From Dipetalonema caudispina (Eukaryota > Nematoda > Chromadorea > Rhabditida > Onchocercidae), in NCBI GenBank assembly GCA_013365325.1, contig JABVXV010000060.1, positions 186,001-250,000 of the forward strand: 64,000 nucleotides of DNA, read 5' to 3'. Position 1 is the first letter of the stretch. Each line of letters starts with the position of its first letter. The notes beneath the pieces are model-generated. The model ran no database searches and was not told the DNA's origin. It saw only the letters and a program-made list of their open reading frames with translations. The translations under genes and the position numbers were made by a program. Positions 24,269-37,600 of the stretch are shown here, in pieces.

Positions 24269-27200
24269 CCAGAAGTTAATTGTAAACTATATAGCAAGCA
24301 AGATATTTGAGTTAATTAACCTATTCTACTAATAATGTTCCCTTTACCACGCCCAACTTCATTTTACAACATAGCAAATTTGTTATCAGTGATACGAACT
24401 GGTACATTAATACAGTTAATATCATAGAGATGATATTTAATCAAACTGTTGTTATAGCATCTTTTCAAATTCATGGATTTATTTTCGATTCTTGGCTCTT
24501 TTCTAATAATAATGTGAATGTTGAAGATTTAGGCTCAAAAAGTAATATCCCATTTCTTTTTTACTGTTCTTCTCCTTAGTTTCTGTAAAACATCTTAGAA
24601 GGTAAACGTTTACAATGATCAATCACTGATCAATCATTTTTTTGATTTCTCTCGTATGTTCATATTTTTGATTTTATTTCTTAATTTTATTAGGAACAGA
24701 AATTCATGTCTAATAAAAAGTTTCATTTCAAACATTTTCTTCTATGTGATCAATCTTAGTTATCTGATAGATAAGAGGGAAGTAACATGGAGATTAATTA
24801 ATAAATGGACGTATTCTTCAGCGATTTTAAAATTTTTCAACAAATGGAAGCGAAGGAAAATAGCGAACAGGTGATTCTGTTTTGTTTTTACTTCATTGAC
24901 GGAGAGGATTTCCAAGATTTTATGTTTTCTTGATGAAATTTTACCGGTTGTTTTATTAAGAAATGCTTCTATTTTTTTCATGCATGCTTAGAAATTTATT
25001 GAAATTTAGTTGTTACGAAATCCGCCACCCTTGCAACAATAAAAGAATTTTTTGCTGCAATTTGCGATGTTAGAAATGGAAATGATCTCTTTATCCTTTT
25101 CATTTCACCTCTGCTTTTCAGGTGACAAATCGTTCCTAAACTTCCGCCATTCAAGCTATCACATTTCTTTTTCCACCTATATTCCATTACATTAAGGTTT
25201 CCTAAAATAGCCTATTATTATTTGCGATAAAATTTTCAATTTTAATCGATAAGGAAAAATGTTGGAGAAAATGTGATGATACATTTTGCTGCATATCAAA
25301 CATAGCCAAATATCGGTTTCCCTAAAACCATTCATTGATATCAGCCTTTTCGTGTAGAAATACTCTTAAATTAACCTTTACCCTTCTTCATTTATAATCG
25401 AATGATGCTATCACAACCAAATAGAGCTATCCGATCATTCAAATTTATCGATAGCGTACGAAATAGCTACCGAATGCTTTTCAGCTCAGTGATAACAATG
25501 TCTGCAAGGAAGTAAAATCAATGAAAGCGTAAAAAATATCAATGATATTATTGATAAAAACAATGCAATTTTTGGCAATGTTCCCATCTTTTATCATAAA
25601 TTTTACATTGTTAAGATTGAAATTCACTACAATCGACGAAAACTTTCTTGTCGATGTTTGTATTTCATTGATGAAAAAAACAATTTCATCGGTAGACATA
25701 CTCATTAATTTTAAAATAGTTTTCTCATTTCTTCAGTAGTTTGACAAACTGCAAAAATAATTTCCATTTTTTTTTTTTTAAATTGGATCTGAAGTGCTGC
25801 ATGTGTAATTTGCAAATTGAAATGGTTCAGAAATCAGTTTTTGAATTTTAAACAGGAAAGCATCGATGGAGTGGTCTTTATAAATAATATTTTGTTTTAG
25901 TAAAACTTTCCAATCTTTATCGAAAGATAAGAATAAAAAGTCATTTCGCTGGAAAAGTCTTTTTTTTTCTTTTCGTGAAGTCGAAAAAATTTAAGAAGAA
26001 ACATTTAAAATTATAACAAATTTTCGCTAATCCTTTTAAAGTTAACAAATTGTGGGTGGTTAACAAAATTTATTAGCAATAGGTACGCTAAAAAATGATG
26101 TTGATGCCGTTAGATTTAATGTTCCATTTAATTGATTATTAAATTTTCATTTATATATTTCGTAGTGATTTATCTGTTGTTTATTCTGTCAATCTTGTTT
26201 ATTTTCATTTCCAAGTTCTAGGAGTTCTTTCCACCCTGATCCCATGACTCGATCTCGCTTTTATCCTAACGCGCAGTAACTTTACATGCAGTAAATATCC
26301 TTGAAATTATAAATAGTTTCAATGTTACGTTTTGAACAGTGATCAAATTATTGTCAAGCAAAATTTTTAAATTAATCAATCAAAATTTAGGACATAACAA
26401 CCTGAAAAATCCTATATTTTCTAAAGTTTTCAAATGAATACGTTATCAATTAACAACTTATTTTCTTAACAAACATTTCAAGATTCGACTGTTGTCTTGA
26501 ATTCAACAAGTTAAAATTGCTCAAAAATTGAAATTGATGAGTACATCACAACGAAATAGCATAGAGCATAATCTTTAGCAGGACAAGTTAATGTAATTAA
26601 TTAGTTAAATTAATGAATGCTTCTTAAGAATATGGTTTGTAAGCTTAAGAACTAAATAATGGCTTACTGTGATCTTCGAAATTACTATCCAACAGAATAC
26701 TTTGGATGATATAAAATATCCTAGTGAGTATCGGATCTTGGGTAAAGAAACAAAGCGTATTTGCAAAGTTTAATTTTACAAAAGGAAATTAAATGAACAG
26801 ACGAGTGGGCCAATCAATGAAGACTAGGAAAAGCTACTTTTAAACTGGTTTTTAAAATAATGAACAAAGATGACTAAATATAGCATAAGTTCTTGTCCTT
26901 CATGTGAAATCAATCAACGGTAAGTGTCACTTCATAGGTAAAACGCAAAACCTACAGATATTTTAAATTGTCTGTATGATCGTCCTCTATTAGATATTGC
27001 CAGTTTTTATTGCTGTCTTCTCTCTAATTGCCATCATTGCTGAATTTTTCATTTATCGTTATCATCTTTGTAAAGAATATAGTTGCTCAATCAGTTTTCC
27101 ATCTATTATAAAAATTTTCTTAAACTTGATAATATCTCTGCAACTTTAATGTTTTGGAATGATGATCAAAATATGATCATGAAATATTTGCTTAGATATA

Positions 27201-28419
27201 AGCTGATGAATATAAGTAAGTTAGTTAATTTAAAGCTATTTTATCTTTTCAACTCACACGATTTCAAAAGCTAGAAATACCTGCAATTATCTTTAAGTTA
27301 TTGTCCTAATTACTGCTAGCATTCTGTCGTATTAACGAATTATCAAATAGTCTAAATAATCACCTCCAGATTGTATCCAATTTTCAGATTCATTTTCATT
27401 TTGAAAAATTCCCTAAAATATCCATGAATTTATCATTTACCTAAAAATTTTACCACAGAATATTTGTTACGAAAAACTTGTTGGTTAAAAACAACTCTTA
27501 TTAGCTTCAATTATGATAACAATACAAGTCGCGAAGAACAAATATTATTGCTGATATTTGGACTTTGATGTTTGATTTTTATGTTTTCATTCTTACTACA
27601 AAGAAATATTGAAGAGTTCTTTAGGATGGAAATGAAACTTAAAACAATGGTATTTAATTACAGCAAAAATAATTTAAAAAGAGCCGAACACAGATGAAAA
27701 TCACGAAAAACCAGCTGTACATGTTGCGATAGTCTTTTGCCGTATTTAATTATATTTATCGTTTCATCAAAATTCGCATTTCTTCAATTAGGAAAAAAAA
27801 AAGTATCTTATCATGTTGTGACATCAACGAATTTCTATCCATCCATTTCTTTGTTCATTATCACTTCATTTGATCAATTTTCGTGTAGTATATAAAAACT
27901 ATCATTCTTCTGTTTCCATGAAATTTTTTATATCTTCTGCAATTTAATCTATATTTGAATTGAGCATTTTTAAATGTCTCAGAATTATTTTTGACTTTTA
28001 TTTTGTATTTAAAATTCAAATTCATCGAATAACTGACATTTTTGTTTAACACATACCTCAATGATTTTAAGCCATTCCATCCTTTGCCAATTAAGCATAC
28101 TAAAAAATATTTTTTGAAATAATTAACTTTTTAAAAAGCGCACATGTGCTTTTATTTGAAGATGCAACACAAACAATTCATTTTAAATGATAAATTCAAA
28201 ATATTTCTGCAAATAACTGAATCATTCTTTTTTTCCCCAAAAATTTTTCAACTTATATACGATAGGCTAATGAAAATGCTTTGCTTTCCGATACTTTTTA
28301 GTAATTGACAATTATTTTATCGCTTCTTAAAAATTGCAGTCATTTGAAGGACAAATGTAAATCGAAAATATTAAGCAACATACTAGCAACTTTACAATAA
28401 AAGATTAATGAAATGAATT

Positions 28420-28446
28420 TTAATTACAGTTTAAGCATCTCATTCG
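28420..28446 (+). promoter_or_regulatory. Splice acceptor and short 5' leader before the TSC22 start codon
   Basis: TTTTAATTACAG (AG at 28428-28429) precedes the ATG at 28447 by 17 bp. It fits a spliced-leader acceptor or the border of an upstream non-coding exon. No upstream coding exon was found. Confidence 0.4.
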
Positions 28447-31400
28447 ATGAACTTCTTCAGCAGTTCAACATCACGTCTTATTATTCCGCGTTGGAGACGA
28501 TCTAATACACAACCAGTTCAACAAGATACACTATCAACTACTTGTAAGTATGCTAGCACTGAAGGACGCTTTTCAATTATTGATAAAAGGTGTGTCAGAA
28601 CCTCTTCATTTGCTTATTTTGTCTAATTGCTACAAAATAGTTAGTATAAAGAGCAAAGATGAAGAAAGAATCAAATAACTGAAAATTTATTTTAGTTAGG
28701 GATCCATATAACATTGTAATCTGATAGGGTTAAATTAATGCTATCGAAAATTTGAGGCAAAAATTTCCTCTTATTTTTCTGGTTAATAATTTTCCGTTTA
28801 ATGAAATTTTGATCTTATAATTTGATTCCCGTCACTGAAATGGTTATCATTAAATAGTTCATTAAATCGTATCTCATATTTTAGATACAAAGAATCAGCG
28901 AGCATAGAATCATCGGATTCGTCATCCGACGATGAATTGGATTTTAAGGATAAAAGTAGGCAAACTATCTGTCTTTTTTATACGATGCTAATGTCTAGTT
29001 TCATCGGTATCTGTGAAATATTTGAAAATAAACCTAAAATATAACAATGGAACAGCAAGAATACTGAATGATTGAGCTGGCTTCAGTTTTTTTAATTCTT
29101 ATTTTCAAATCTAAGATTTAGATTTACCGCGACGTTGAATGGCTAGTGCAAAATTTCTCCTGACTTTATAGGATTTTATGCCGAAAAGGCTGTGCATATT
29201 TTTTGAAATGTCAATAGCTTGGATAAGATAATAAAATGCAAGTAATCCAAGCTGCCTAATTTTAGCTAACCAAAAATCAGCCTGTTTCTTCCAATTTCCG
29301 AATTTTTCATGTTTAAACTTTTTCAGACAAAACTTTGTCCAACATTTTTGTGCAAAAATCTTTAAGACTTAAAAACTATCAATGATTACAATGTTAATAA
29401 AATTGTTGTGCATACAAATTTCTCCTATTTATCTGTTAGAAACGATTATATTGTAGAAACAATTTTCACTGGAACCAAATATGATCATCATGTTTCATTC
29501 CGATCATCAACAACAGCCACTACCACATCCTCCCAACAGCAGTCACAGTCTGGACTTCAGAAGAGTAAACAGATGAATGGATCACGCTTCAAAGTAAGTT
29601 TTTTGTAGGTTGGATTTAAGATACGTTCAAGACTGATGTAAATATTATAGGATTAGATCCGATATTTTAGTATTTTAGTTGATCTCAAATCCGTCTGTTC
29701 AATCAGGAATTACAATCTTTACAGATATGATTGCATGCAACCACTAATACAACCATAGGTAAAGATTCTTCTAGCAGTAAATCATGCCCAGAAAATATTG
29801 AATAATTTGCTTTGTTAGAATACTCAGTTTCAAGGATCGCAAGAAGTGTAATCGGTTTGCAGTTTTTCTTGGTAGTTCCATCAAAAAGGAAATCTATAAA
29901 GTTACGTAGATATCAAAAACGATATGAAACATTCCTACATTAGACATTGATGAGGTCATAGTGTGACATTAATAGAATTTGATAAGATAATTGTTAAATT
30001 GATGGAAATGGTGAAATTAAGTGGAAGTGAACAGGGTACAATTATCAGAAAGGAGAGTTCCTGACATAACTAACTCAATGAAAACTTCGCTGAGATCCCG
30101 CATGATCGATGTAAAAGTTTGACCAGAAGCATTCAGCTTATAGCTAAGAAAAGAAATTCTTTTTATGAAGGACATTTCATACTGATGACAATTCAAATAA
30201 GATTTTGAATATCGATATCGAGGATGGTTGCTTTTCCATAGCTCTCATCCACTTCTCCTCTCATTCAATTAATAGTGAAAAAGCGCGTTTGAGTTGTCAT
30301 GCATTAGACAACTACTGGAAAATTCTAACAAGTTGCCATTGGCCACTTTCATTGCTCTCTGATGACGCGTTGGACGAAATAAACATTAATTTGCTGTGTC
30401 AAATGGTAAGAATCGATTCGTATTTGAAAGAATCATTTTCATTCTCATCAATGGCCAATTCCTTCATCAAGTCGTTTATGGAACAATGATTTGTTAAATT
30501 TGAAAGTATTGTAGTATGACGCATTGTCGAAATGGTAATTTGCTTCAGGCTGAAAAAACGATTACATAGAAAAGCTAATAGAGTGTTCTTTTTTGGATTT
30601 TACTCAGAAATTTTGTACGTGAATGCTGATCAGTATAGGAACGATTTACGCTTGCCACAGTGAATGAATTATTCACATTCTTGCAGAGAAGGTTAAGGGA
30701 AGGCGTTTAAGGATCGAAAGCGATTTTTAAGTCAAAGTTTGAACCGCAGAAAGTATTGGTAATTTGTGGGACAATAGTTAATCATGCATATTCAACATTT
30801 TGCTATCAACTTAAAAAAATTATTGAAACGATTACCATGCTGGAAAATTAATATGTCAAATTAGTGAATGTAAAAGCTATGAAGATAATTTTTTTCCCTG
30901 AGATTTCAAAGATTCAGTGTTGAAGGTCACGCTGAAGTTGATTCTTAGAGAGAAGAGTTATGATTTGAATTCATCTGATCCTACAATATGTTATGTTATA
31001 ATCATAGTCAAAAGCTTAGCTATTTGGAATTGATTATTAAATTTAGCGGGAAGGATATTTCCCATCAACTTGGCACTGTTAAAAATTGATTTTAATGTTC
31101 GCAATTTGTTTGATGGCAAGAAAGAACTATCTTTTGTCCTTGAGAAAAGCCAATATATATTTTTCAACTAATTCAGAAGTTATCGAAAACAACTGCAACG
31201 ACTACAAATATATCGTTAGGTATAAAATAAACAAATGGTCCATTGTCCGAAATTTGACTGTTTGAAATCGATCGGAAATATGCGGGAATGTAAATGAATG
31301 AACAATAGAATGAGTGAGATTATTCATTGAGTTGTACATAGAAAAGAAGAAAAACTTTTTGTAGTTTTTAAATACATTGTACTATTAAATCACATAAAGA

Positions 31401-31641
31401 TGAGATGGAAATAAAACAAAATAGTTATGTTTTTAAAAAATTTTGTTAAATTTTTTGATTATTTTTTAAGTTAGACATAATCAGAACATTGTTGGTTTCC
31501 TTTAATTTGAACATAAACTTTGTTATTGAAATATTTTGTTCACATTTGTTCACGTGTGTTATTTCACGTTTGTGTTCATATTGCAAACAGAAGTTGAACG
31601 TTTTATTTATTTACGTATCTAACATGAAGATTGAATGCTTT

Positions 31642-31672
<31 letters not shown>

Positions 31673-34600
31673 ATATTTATTGATACGATCAAATTTCATC
31701 TTGTAAAAAAAGTGCAGAGAAGTCATTATTTTCCACTTAAAAAAAAAAGAAAGAAATTAATGATTTTTTTTCAACAAAAGAATTTGGGTCATGAGTGCTT
31801 TACCACTTCAATAATTTTTATTTTCATCCTTTTACCCGTGGGTAACCTTCAATTTTCATAGAACTCTATAAATTTATTTATTTTTCCTACAAAATACGTC
31901 CTTCTTATTTCAGCTTGAATTAGGCATATCATGCATACATGCAAGCTAACTAATTTTACAAGTTTCTTATTTTGCTTCAAAATCCTAACTTAATCATATT
32001 TTTGAATTTTTTTTCCCGCTGCATTTATTATAGCTAATTGAAGTTGAGAAATAGCAATTTGCTTTCAATTTTAACTTTTTAACTTCGCGGCCTGTTGTTA
32101 ACTTTATCAATGACCTTCTACATTTTCGGTTTTTTTTTTTTTGGCCAATTCTTCAAGATGTTGAGGTTAAATTTCCACTTAATTTTAATTTATCATGCAT
32201 TTAAATTAAAAATTTTCTCTGTCAATAAAGCACCATTGTAGCAAGATTATATTAATTCTAATTGCTTATTTCAAAACAATGCTTTTATTGGCTTAAAAAA
32301 AAAGTTGAAAAAATCAATACAAATGAACAATCATCCTTGAAATTTTCGAAATAATCTAAATTTCATTAATACAGCAAATATATGAGTCTTTTAAAATGTA
32401 ATTTTTGAGGATGGAACAGACAGACCGTGTAGGTAAGTTATTCAAATACTTCTGTAAGCTGATAAAGCATAATGATCATACTTATAGAGATTTGTTTAAT
32501 AATTGTGATCAAAATTTGGATAGACTGGATCTTTTTTCATTTAATCTCAAGTAATTGTTTCCTTTTTTTTTTTTATTTTACTATCTAAGATAGAGTTTAA
32601 AAAACTCGAAGAAGCAAATTTTTGATCAAATTTTTTATAGAATTAAAATATATTTCGGTTGATTTTCAATTTAAAACATTGAATAATAAGTGGAATGAGT
32701 CAAATTAATTGAATAAAAATTTGGCTAATTCTAAAATAAATTTGACGAGATAAGATGTAATCACTTTGATAAAATCAATAGAAGCTTTTAGTGCTTGTAA
32801 TCAGTTATTTTCCGCTTCCGCCACCTTTACTTTCTTTTTTTAGAGAAATTAAATAGTATTATATTCGTTCACAATAATTTACAAATCATTAAGGAAAATT
32901 TTGCATATTTTACTTCTTTATTAAAATCTTAAGTAATGTTTTTGGAATTATGAGTGCTTTCGGAAGGTATTCCTTGTAATTAATTTTAGACAATGATTAA
33001 GACAATTTTGGTAATTAGTAGTTATCATGCATATCAACGATAAAAACAAATATAGTTCGAAACGAAAAGTTAAGGATAAAATGAATTTATTTTGTGAGAG
33101 ATCAATAAACGTTCAATTGTGAACCGGTTAAAATAACGATGATACAGAAATCACTTTTTGCTCTTTTGATACTAAATTAGTAATTTTGAAGTTGAACTTA
33201 TTTCCTAATAATTTTTAAATCGGAGCAGTATTACGAATTTTGCCCTTTTAGAAATCAAATTGAAAATTTAATCAAAATGAAGGATACTCGAAAAATCGTT
33301 ATTTACCATATTCTATGTTACAGATTGTTCCGGTGGAGTCATGCTATGAACGTGGTCGTTGGGCATGTTGGGATTTCTACAACACGGAACCTAAAAAGCA
33401 ACTTCGTGACTGTCACACAGCAGCGTTACCGCTATTCAGTAGTTCCAGTAACAGTAAATTTTTAATTGATTAAATAAAAAAAAATGAAGATCGAATGTAT
33501 GATTTAAGGTTATGTTAAGTAAAAATAATGGCACATTGAAATTTACCACATCTTTGTTGAACAAATTATTGTTTAATGACTTCAGTTTCCATTACTGGCC
33601 AACTTGTTTGCTTATCTTTTCCACCTAATGCAGTAGAACTTTCTTCCACTCCTGCACTACCGTAATTGACGTTGCAATTATTCCGATTTGCAATTTCCAG
33701 TTAGGATAAGTAAGGCCGACTTGAAAACCTTTCTTATTGAATATTCTCCTGCAGTTAAAGTTTCATTTATTTGAAAATTATATTCCGACAAACTGTCTTT
33801 TGTTAATCGAAGAGTTGAATTTTATGCTAATTTGAAGACAACTGTGATTTTTGAACATGAAAAGAAAGGATTTCGTTTGATAATCTTTGAATTTATTTAA
33901 ACAAAGAAAGAAATGAAATTTTTATTCAATAGGAAGTATTTAAAAAATTTTCTCTTCAATTTTCTGACCAACCTATTACCAATTCTAAACATCATTTTAA
34001 AATCATTTTTGTTGTGTCAAATTTTAAAACCAACTAATGCTTGCATGTAAATAATAAATGTAATTTAAGCTCATCACAAATTAAATCTCCTCTTTTGTTG
34101 TTTTATTAAATAAAAAAGAAATTTCTATTGTAAAAAAAAAAAAAAAAAAATGCTTTTAAGATAATTACATTGCTGTTCGGTTTATCATTCTAAAAGAAAG
34201 ATTATACTTTTGGTGGAAATTAACAAATATCTATCTTGTAATTTGCACATTTTCTCTAAAATCTTTTTAAAATTTGAGATAATAAGTCAAATAATTTGAA
34301 TGAGAAATTCTATTCCTAATGCTTTATTTTATGTTTTTCTTAATTAAAACTTCAATTTTTGAAGTAATACATAAAAAAAAAAAAAAATGAAATGTTTGCT
34401 CTTTCTATTTCTTTTCATATATTTTCATTAGTTGCATCTCCCATCCATTTCATATAACAAAGAAGTTAAAGTGGAAGGAAAAATTTGCTAATTATAAAAG
34501 TGATGTTTGTGAACTTACTTTACAATTTTTTTTTTTTTCTCAGTTAGCTCGTAAATTTGCATTGCATTGATGGCTATTTGCATTTAACAAATTTTAGTGA

Positions 34601-37600
34601 GAAAAGAGATTTCAAGTTAAATTCAGTGAGCAATTAAAGAATGTATCACTAATGGTTTCGTTTTAGGTTTTCAGAGAAAGTTTTCAGAACATTAAATCCT
34701 CCTTGAATCATAATGAAGTTCAATTTTTAGAAATTATTTCTTTCAGAAATATGCAAAATAGCTTAAAATTCGAACTTGAAAAATCAATTTTGAAATTTCA
34801 ATCAAGCACTGTTGAAATGGACGAAAATTGTCCTTTCGTTTATTAAAGCTATATTTACTTTAAAACTTTCAGAGTAGATATGATCAGCAAAAATTAATTC
34901 TCTTTGTAATTCCAGGTTTACCAGCGAAATCGTTTAGAAGTACCTGCAAGTTGTTGATGTCTTCACCAACCGATGACGTACCACATACGGCTCCTCCAAG
35001 TGACCAACGGTCTGCAACTTTCTCGTTTGATTTCTCTGATGAATCCGATACTGATAATCATTTTACAACAAAAACGGTTTGCTTTTAAAATTTTATAATG
35101 TTATTTTATCATGCTTTGATAAGATGGTGGAAAGTTAATTTTTTTCGTGGCTAAAGCTGTCCGCTCTACAGTATACTAATTAATTAAATTTAAATAGAAT
35201 CGGAAACAATAATAATCATAATGAACCAAATCAAATTGATCATGATTAGAACATCGACAATCTCAAGAATATCAATATTTTGTATTAATTGGAATAATAG
35301 TAAAATGATCATTGCTTCTTGAAATAATATAACATTTTGTTGATTTCATCTGAATTTTAACTAATTCATTCATATTCATTAGTAAATATTATTTTAATAA
35401 TGGCAAATTATTTTTATTTTTCCTCAAAATTTCGCATAAAAAAAAAAGATTCCAACAGAATGTATGTGCCATAAAACTTTTTAAAGTTCTGTCTTGCTAA
35501 CTGATATTCAATGATTGCTTTGCATAAATCAAACAGAAAAAAAAAAAAGAAATCAGTTTCTTCAACGATAGCTGATGTATTGGCTTTTTCAGCCGCCAAT
35601 TTTTTTTTTTTCTTTTTTTTTCCACCATTCCATAATAGTTTGCTTGATGATAATATCTCAACATCTGCAACAGAAGGCTTTCATCATCTTTTTAGGCTTT
35701 TCTGTCTTCCTTTTTTTATCAGACTTTTGTCCCCAAATGAAAAGAATCATTTCATTTTTATTTACATATCTATTCAATACAAAAATAACAATTAACGAAT
35801 TATTCACACCATTCTATCAAAAAAGGTTCACAGTAATTTAAATGCTATGAAATTTGACAAATATGAAATCCCAAACGATTACTTTCAATTATCATTCCTT
35901 TTTCTTCGATAAATAAATGTATTAATGGCGCAATTGTTTGTTAATTCTATGCTATTTCTTTTTATTAAGATATTGGTTGAAATTTTTTAAATTTTAAAAT
36001 AAGGACCCGAACAACTTCTTTTGTGATAACTTCTTGAGCTATCTTCGCTGAATTATTAATACATTCATGGATTTCAACAATATTTATAAAGATTTCGTAA
36101 ATTTTAATTAAAATTTTGAGGTAAAAGAGTCCTTCATTTCCAGCGACGATTGCAACAGTATTCAAAGTTCTTTATATTATTTGTATGTATATTAGATGGA
36201 CTAATTGAACCCTTCTATATGGAGTTCGCTAGTTCAAAATTGAATTTCAGTTTAAAATTTCTAAAAATTGTAGGTCGGAGATAATTGTTTTTTCTTTTTT
36301 TTGCAATATTTAATTCTCGATTTTTTGAAATATTCCCAATATGATTCCGAAAAAATCGTTAATTTTTGAGTTAACAAAATATTCCAAAATCAAAAAACAT
36401 AAAGTTGGAAATTAAACACTAATTAACTACGTTAAATTCCTCAAATTTTGTGTACTTATGCTTTCAATTATATTTAATTAATTAAATCTAAATAAATACC
36501 CTTATATATTCATGTATTTACAGTCAATTATCCACTTCTGTGAATGATTAATTTATGTTTCATAGAGCTACAATTTAATAACTCACGCAGTCCATCACGT
36601 TTTGTACAACAACACTCTTGTATCACACGTTATTGTTTTGTCATCATTTTTAATTAAGCAGCAGCTGACCTTCACGGAGATCATCGACATCCTTTTACGC
36701 CAACCGTTCATACGATAATGGAAGAGTAATTATAGAGCCTAGGCGAATTAAAGATGGAATTTCGAATTATTTTTAAATGTAGAATTGTGTATGCTCACAG
36801 TTTTATCCTATCCGTAAATGTAAGATACGCGTCTCTGTTTGTGTGCGCATATGCGCATTTGTTAGGTCTATAAAGATGGAACCAGTTTTCATTTCCAAAA
36901 TTTCAATATTTCTTCAAACTCGTCGTTCTTTGCAGAATGTTACTGTTCTTCGCATTATTCCATGTGTTATAACTGTCTACCCATCTATTGAATAATTTTA
37001 AACTTTTAAATATTTTGAAATTTTCACTATGCTTTTGATGAAGTGGATCGATAATGTGAGTTAAATAAGGTAGAAAAGATCATTTGTACAGTTTGGAATT
37101 TGTCATATCTCAGAATGATTTACTCAACCTTTGACTTTCACTCATTGTATTGGAGAGGGAAATTTTTCATAATCATTAAATTAATAAATAAAAAAAAAAA
37201 AAACGAATATTAAATAAAATAATATATGTGAAGTGATTCTAAGAACATTCATCTTCTCATTTATGGAAAAAATAATTGACTCCGCTAAGCTATAATTTTT
37301 TCTTTTCAATTTAAGGAAAAAATTAAATCAAATTATGAAACGTTAATACACAAACTTCTGATCCATTAATCTATGCTTGATCTCTTTCTATTCATTTCAT
37401 TAAGTTGTTTTCGTTGATGTAATAGCTTGTTGCGTTTTTTTTTTTTTTTTTTTCTGTTCGTTAGCGGAAAAATTTCTTACTACTGTAGCTTAGAGTTACT
37501 GTAGCTCAAGTAGGTATAATTAAACAAAACAAAGATAATAGATTGGAACCGATTTTTTTTTTTTTTTTTTTTTTAGGTTAAAACCTGATCTCTGCGGTAG

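Larger units (their letters stand above)
22315..28446. other. 6.1-kb head-to-head intergenic region (PTP / TSC22)
   Basis: This lies between the divergent 5' ends of the phosphatase and TSC22 genes. No exon with splice borders and family similarity was seen. It carries A26 at 24243-24268, a CT-rich patch near 23490-23515 and a heat-shock-element-like triplet at 23640-23652. Non-coding 5' exons of either gene could be hidden here. Confidence 0.55.

Noticed and set aside
35511..35841. Overlapping plus-strand frames of 94 and 88 codons
   Set aside because: They consist of poly-Lys and poly-Phe stretches from A and T runs in a TSC22 intron.
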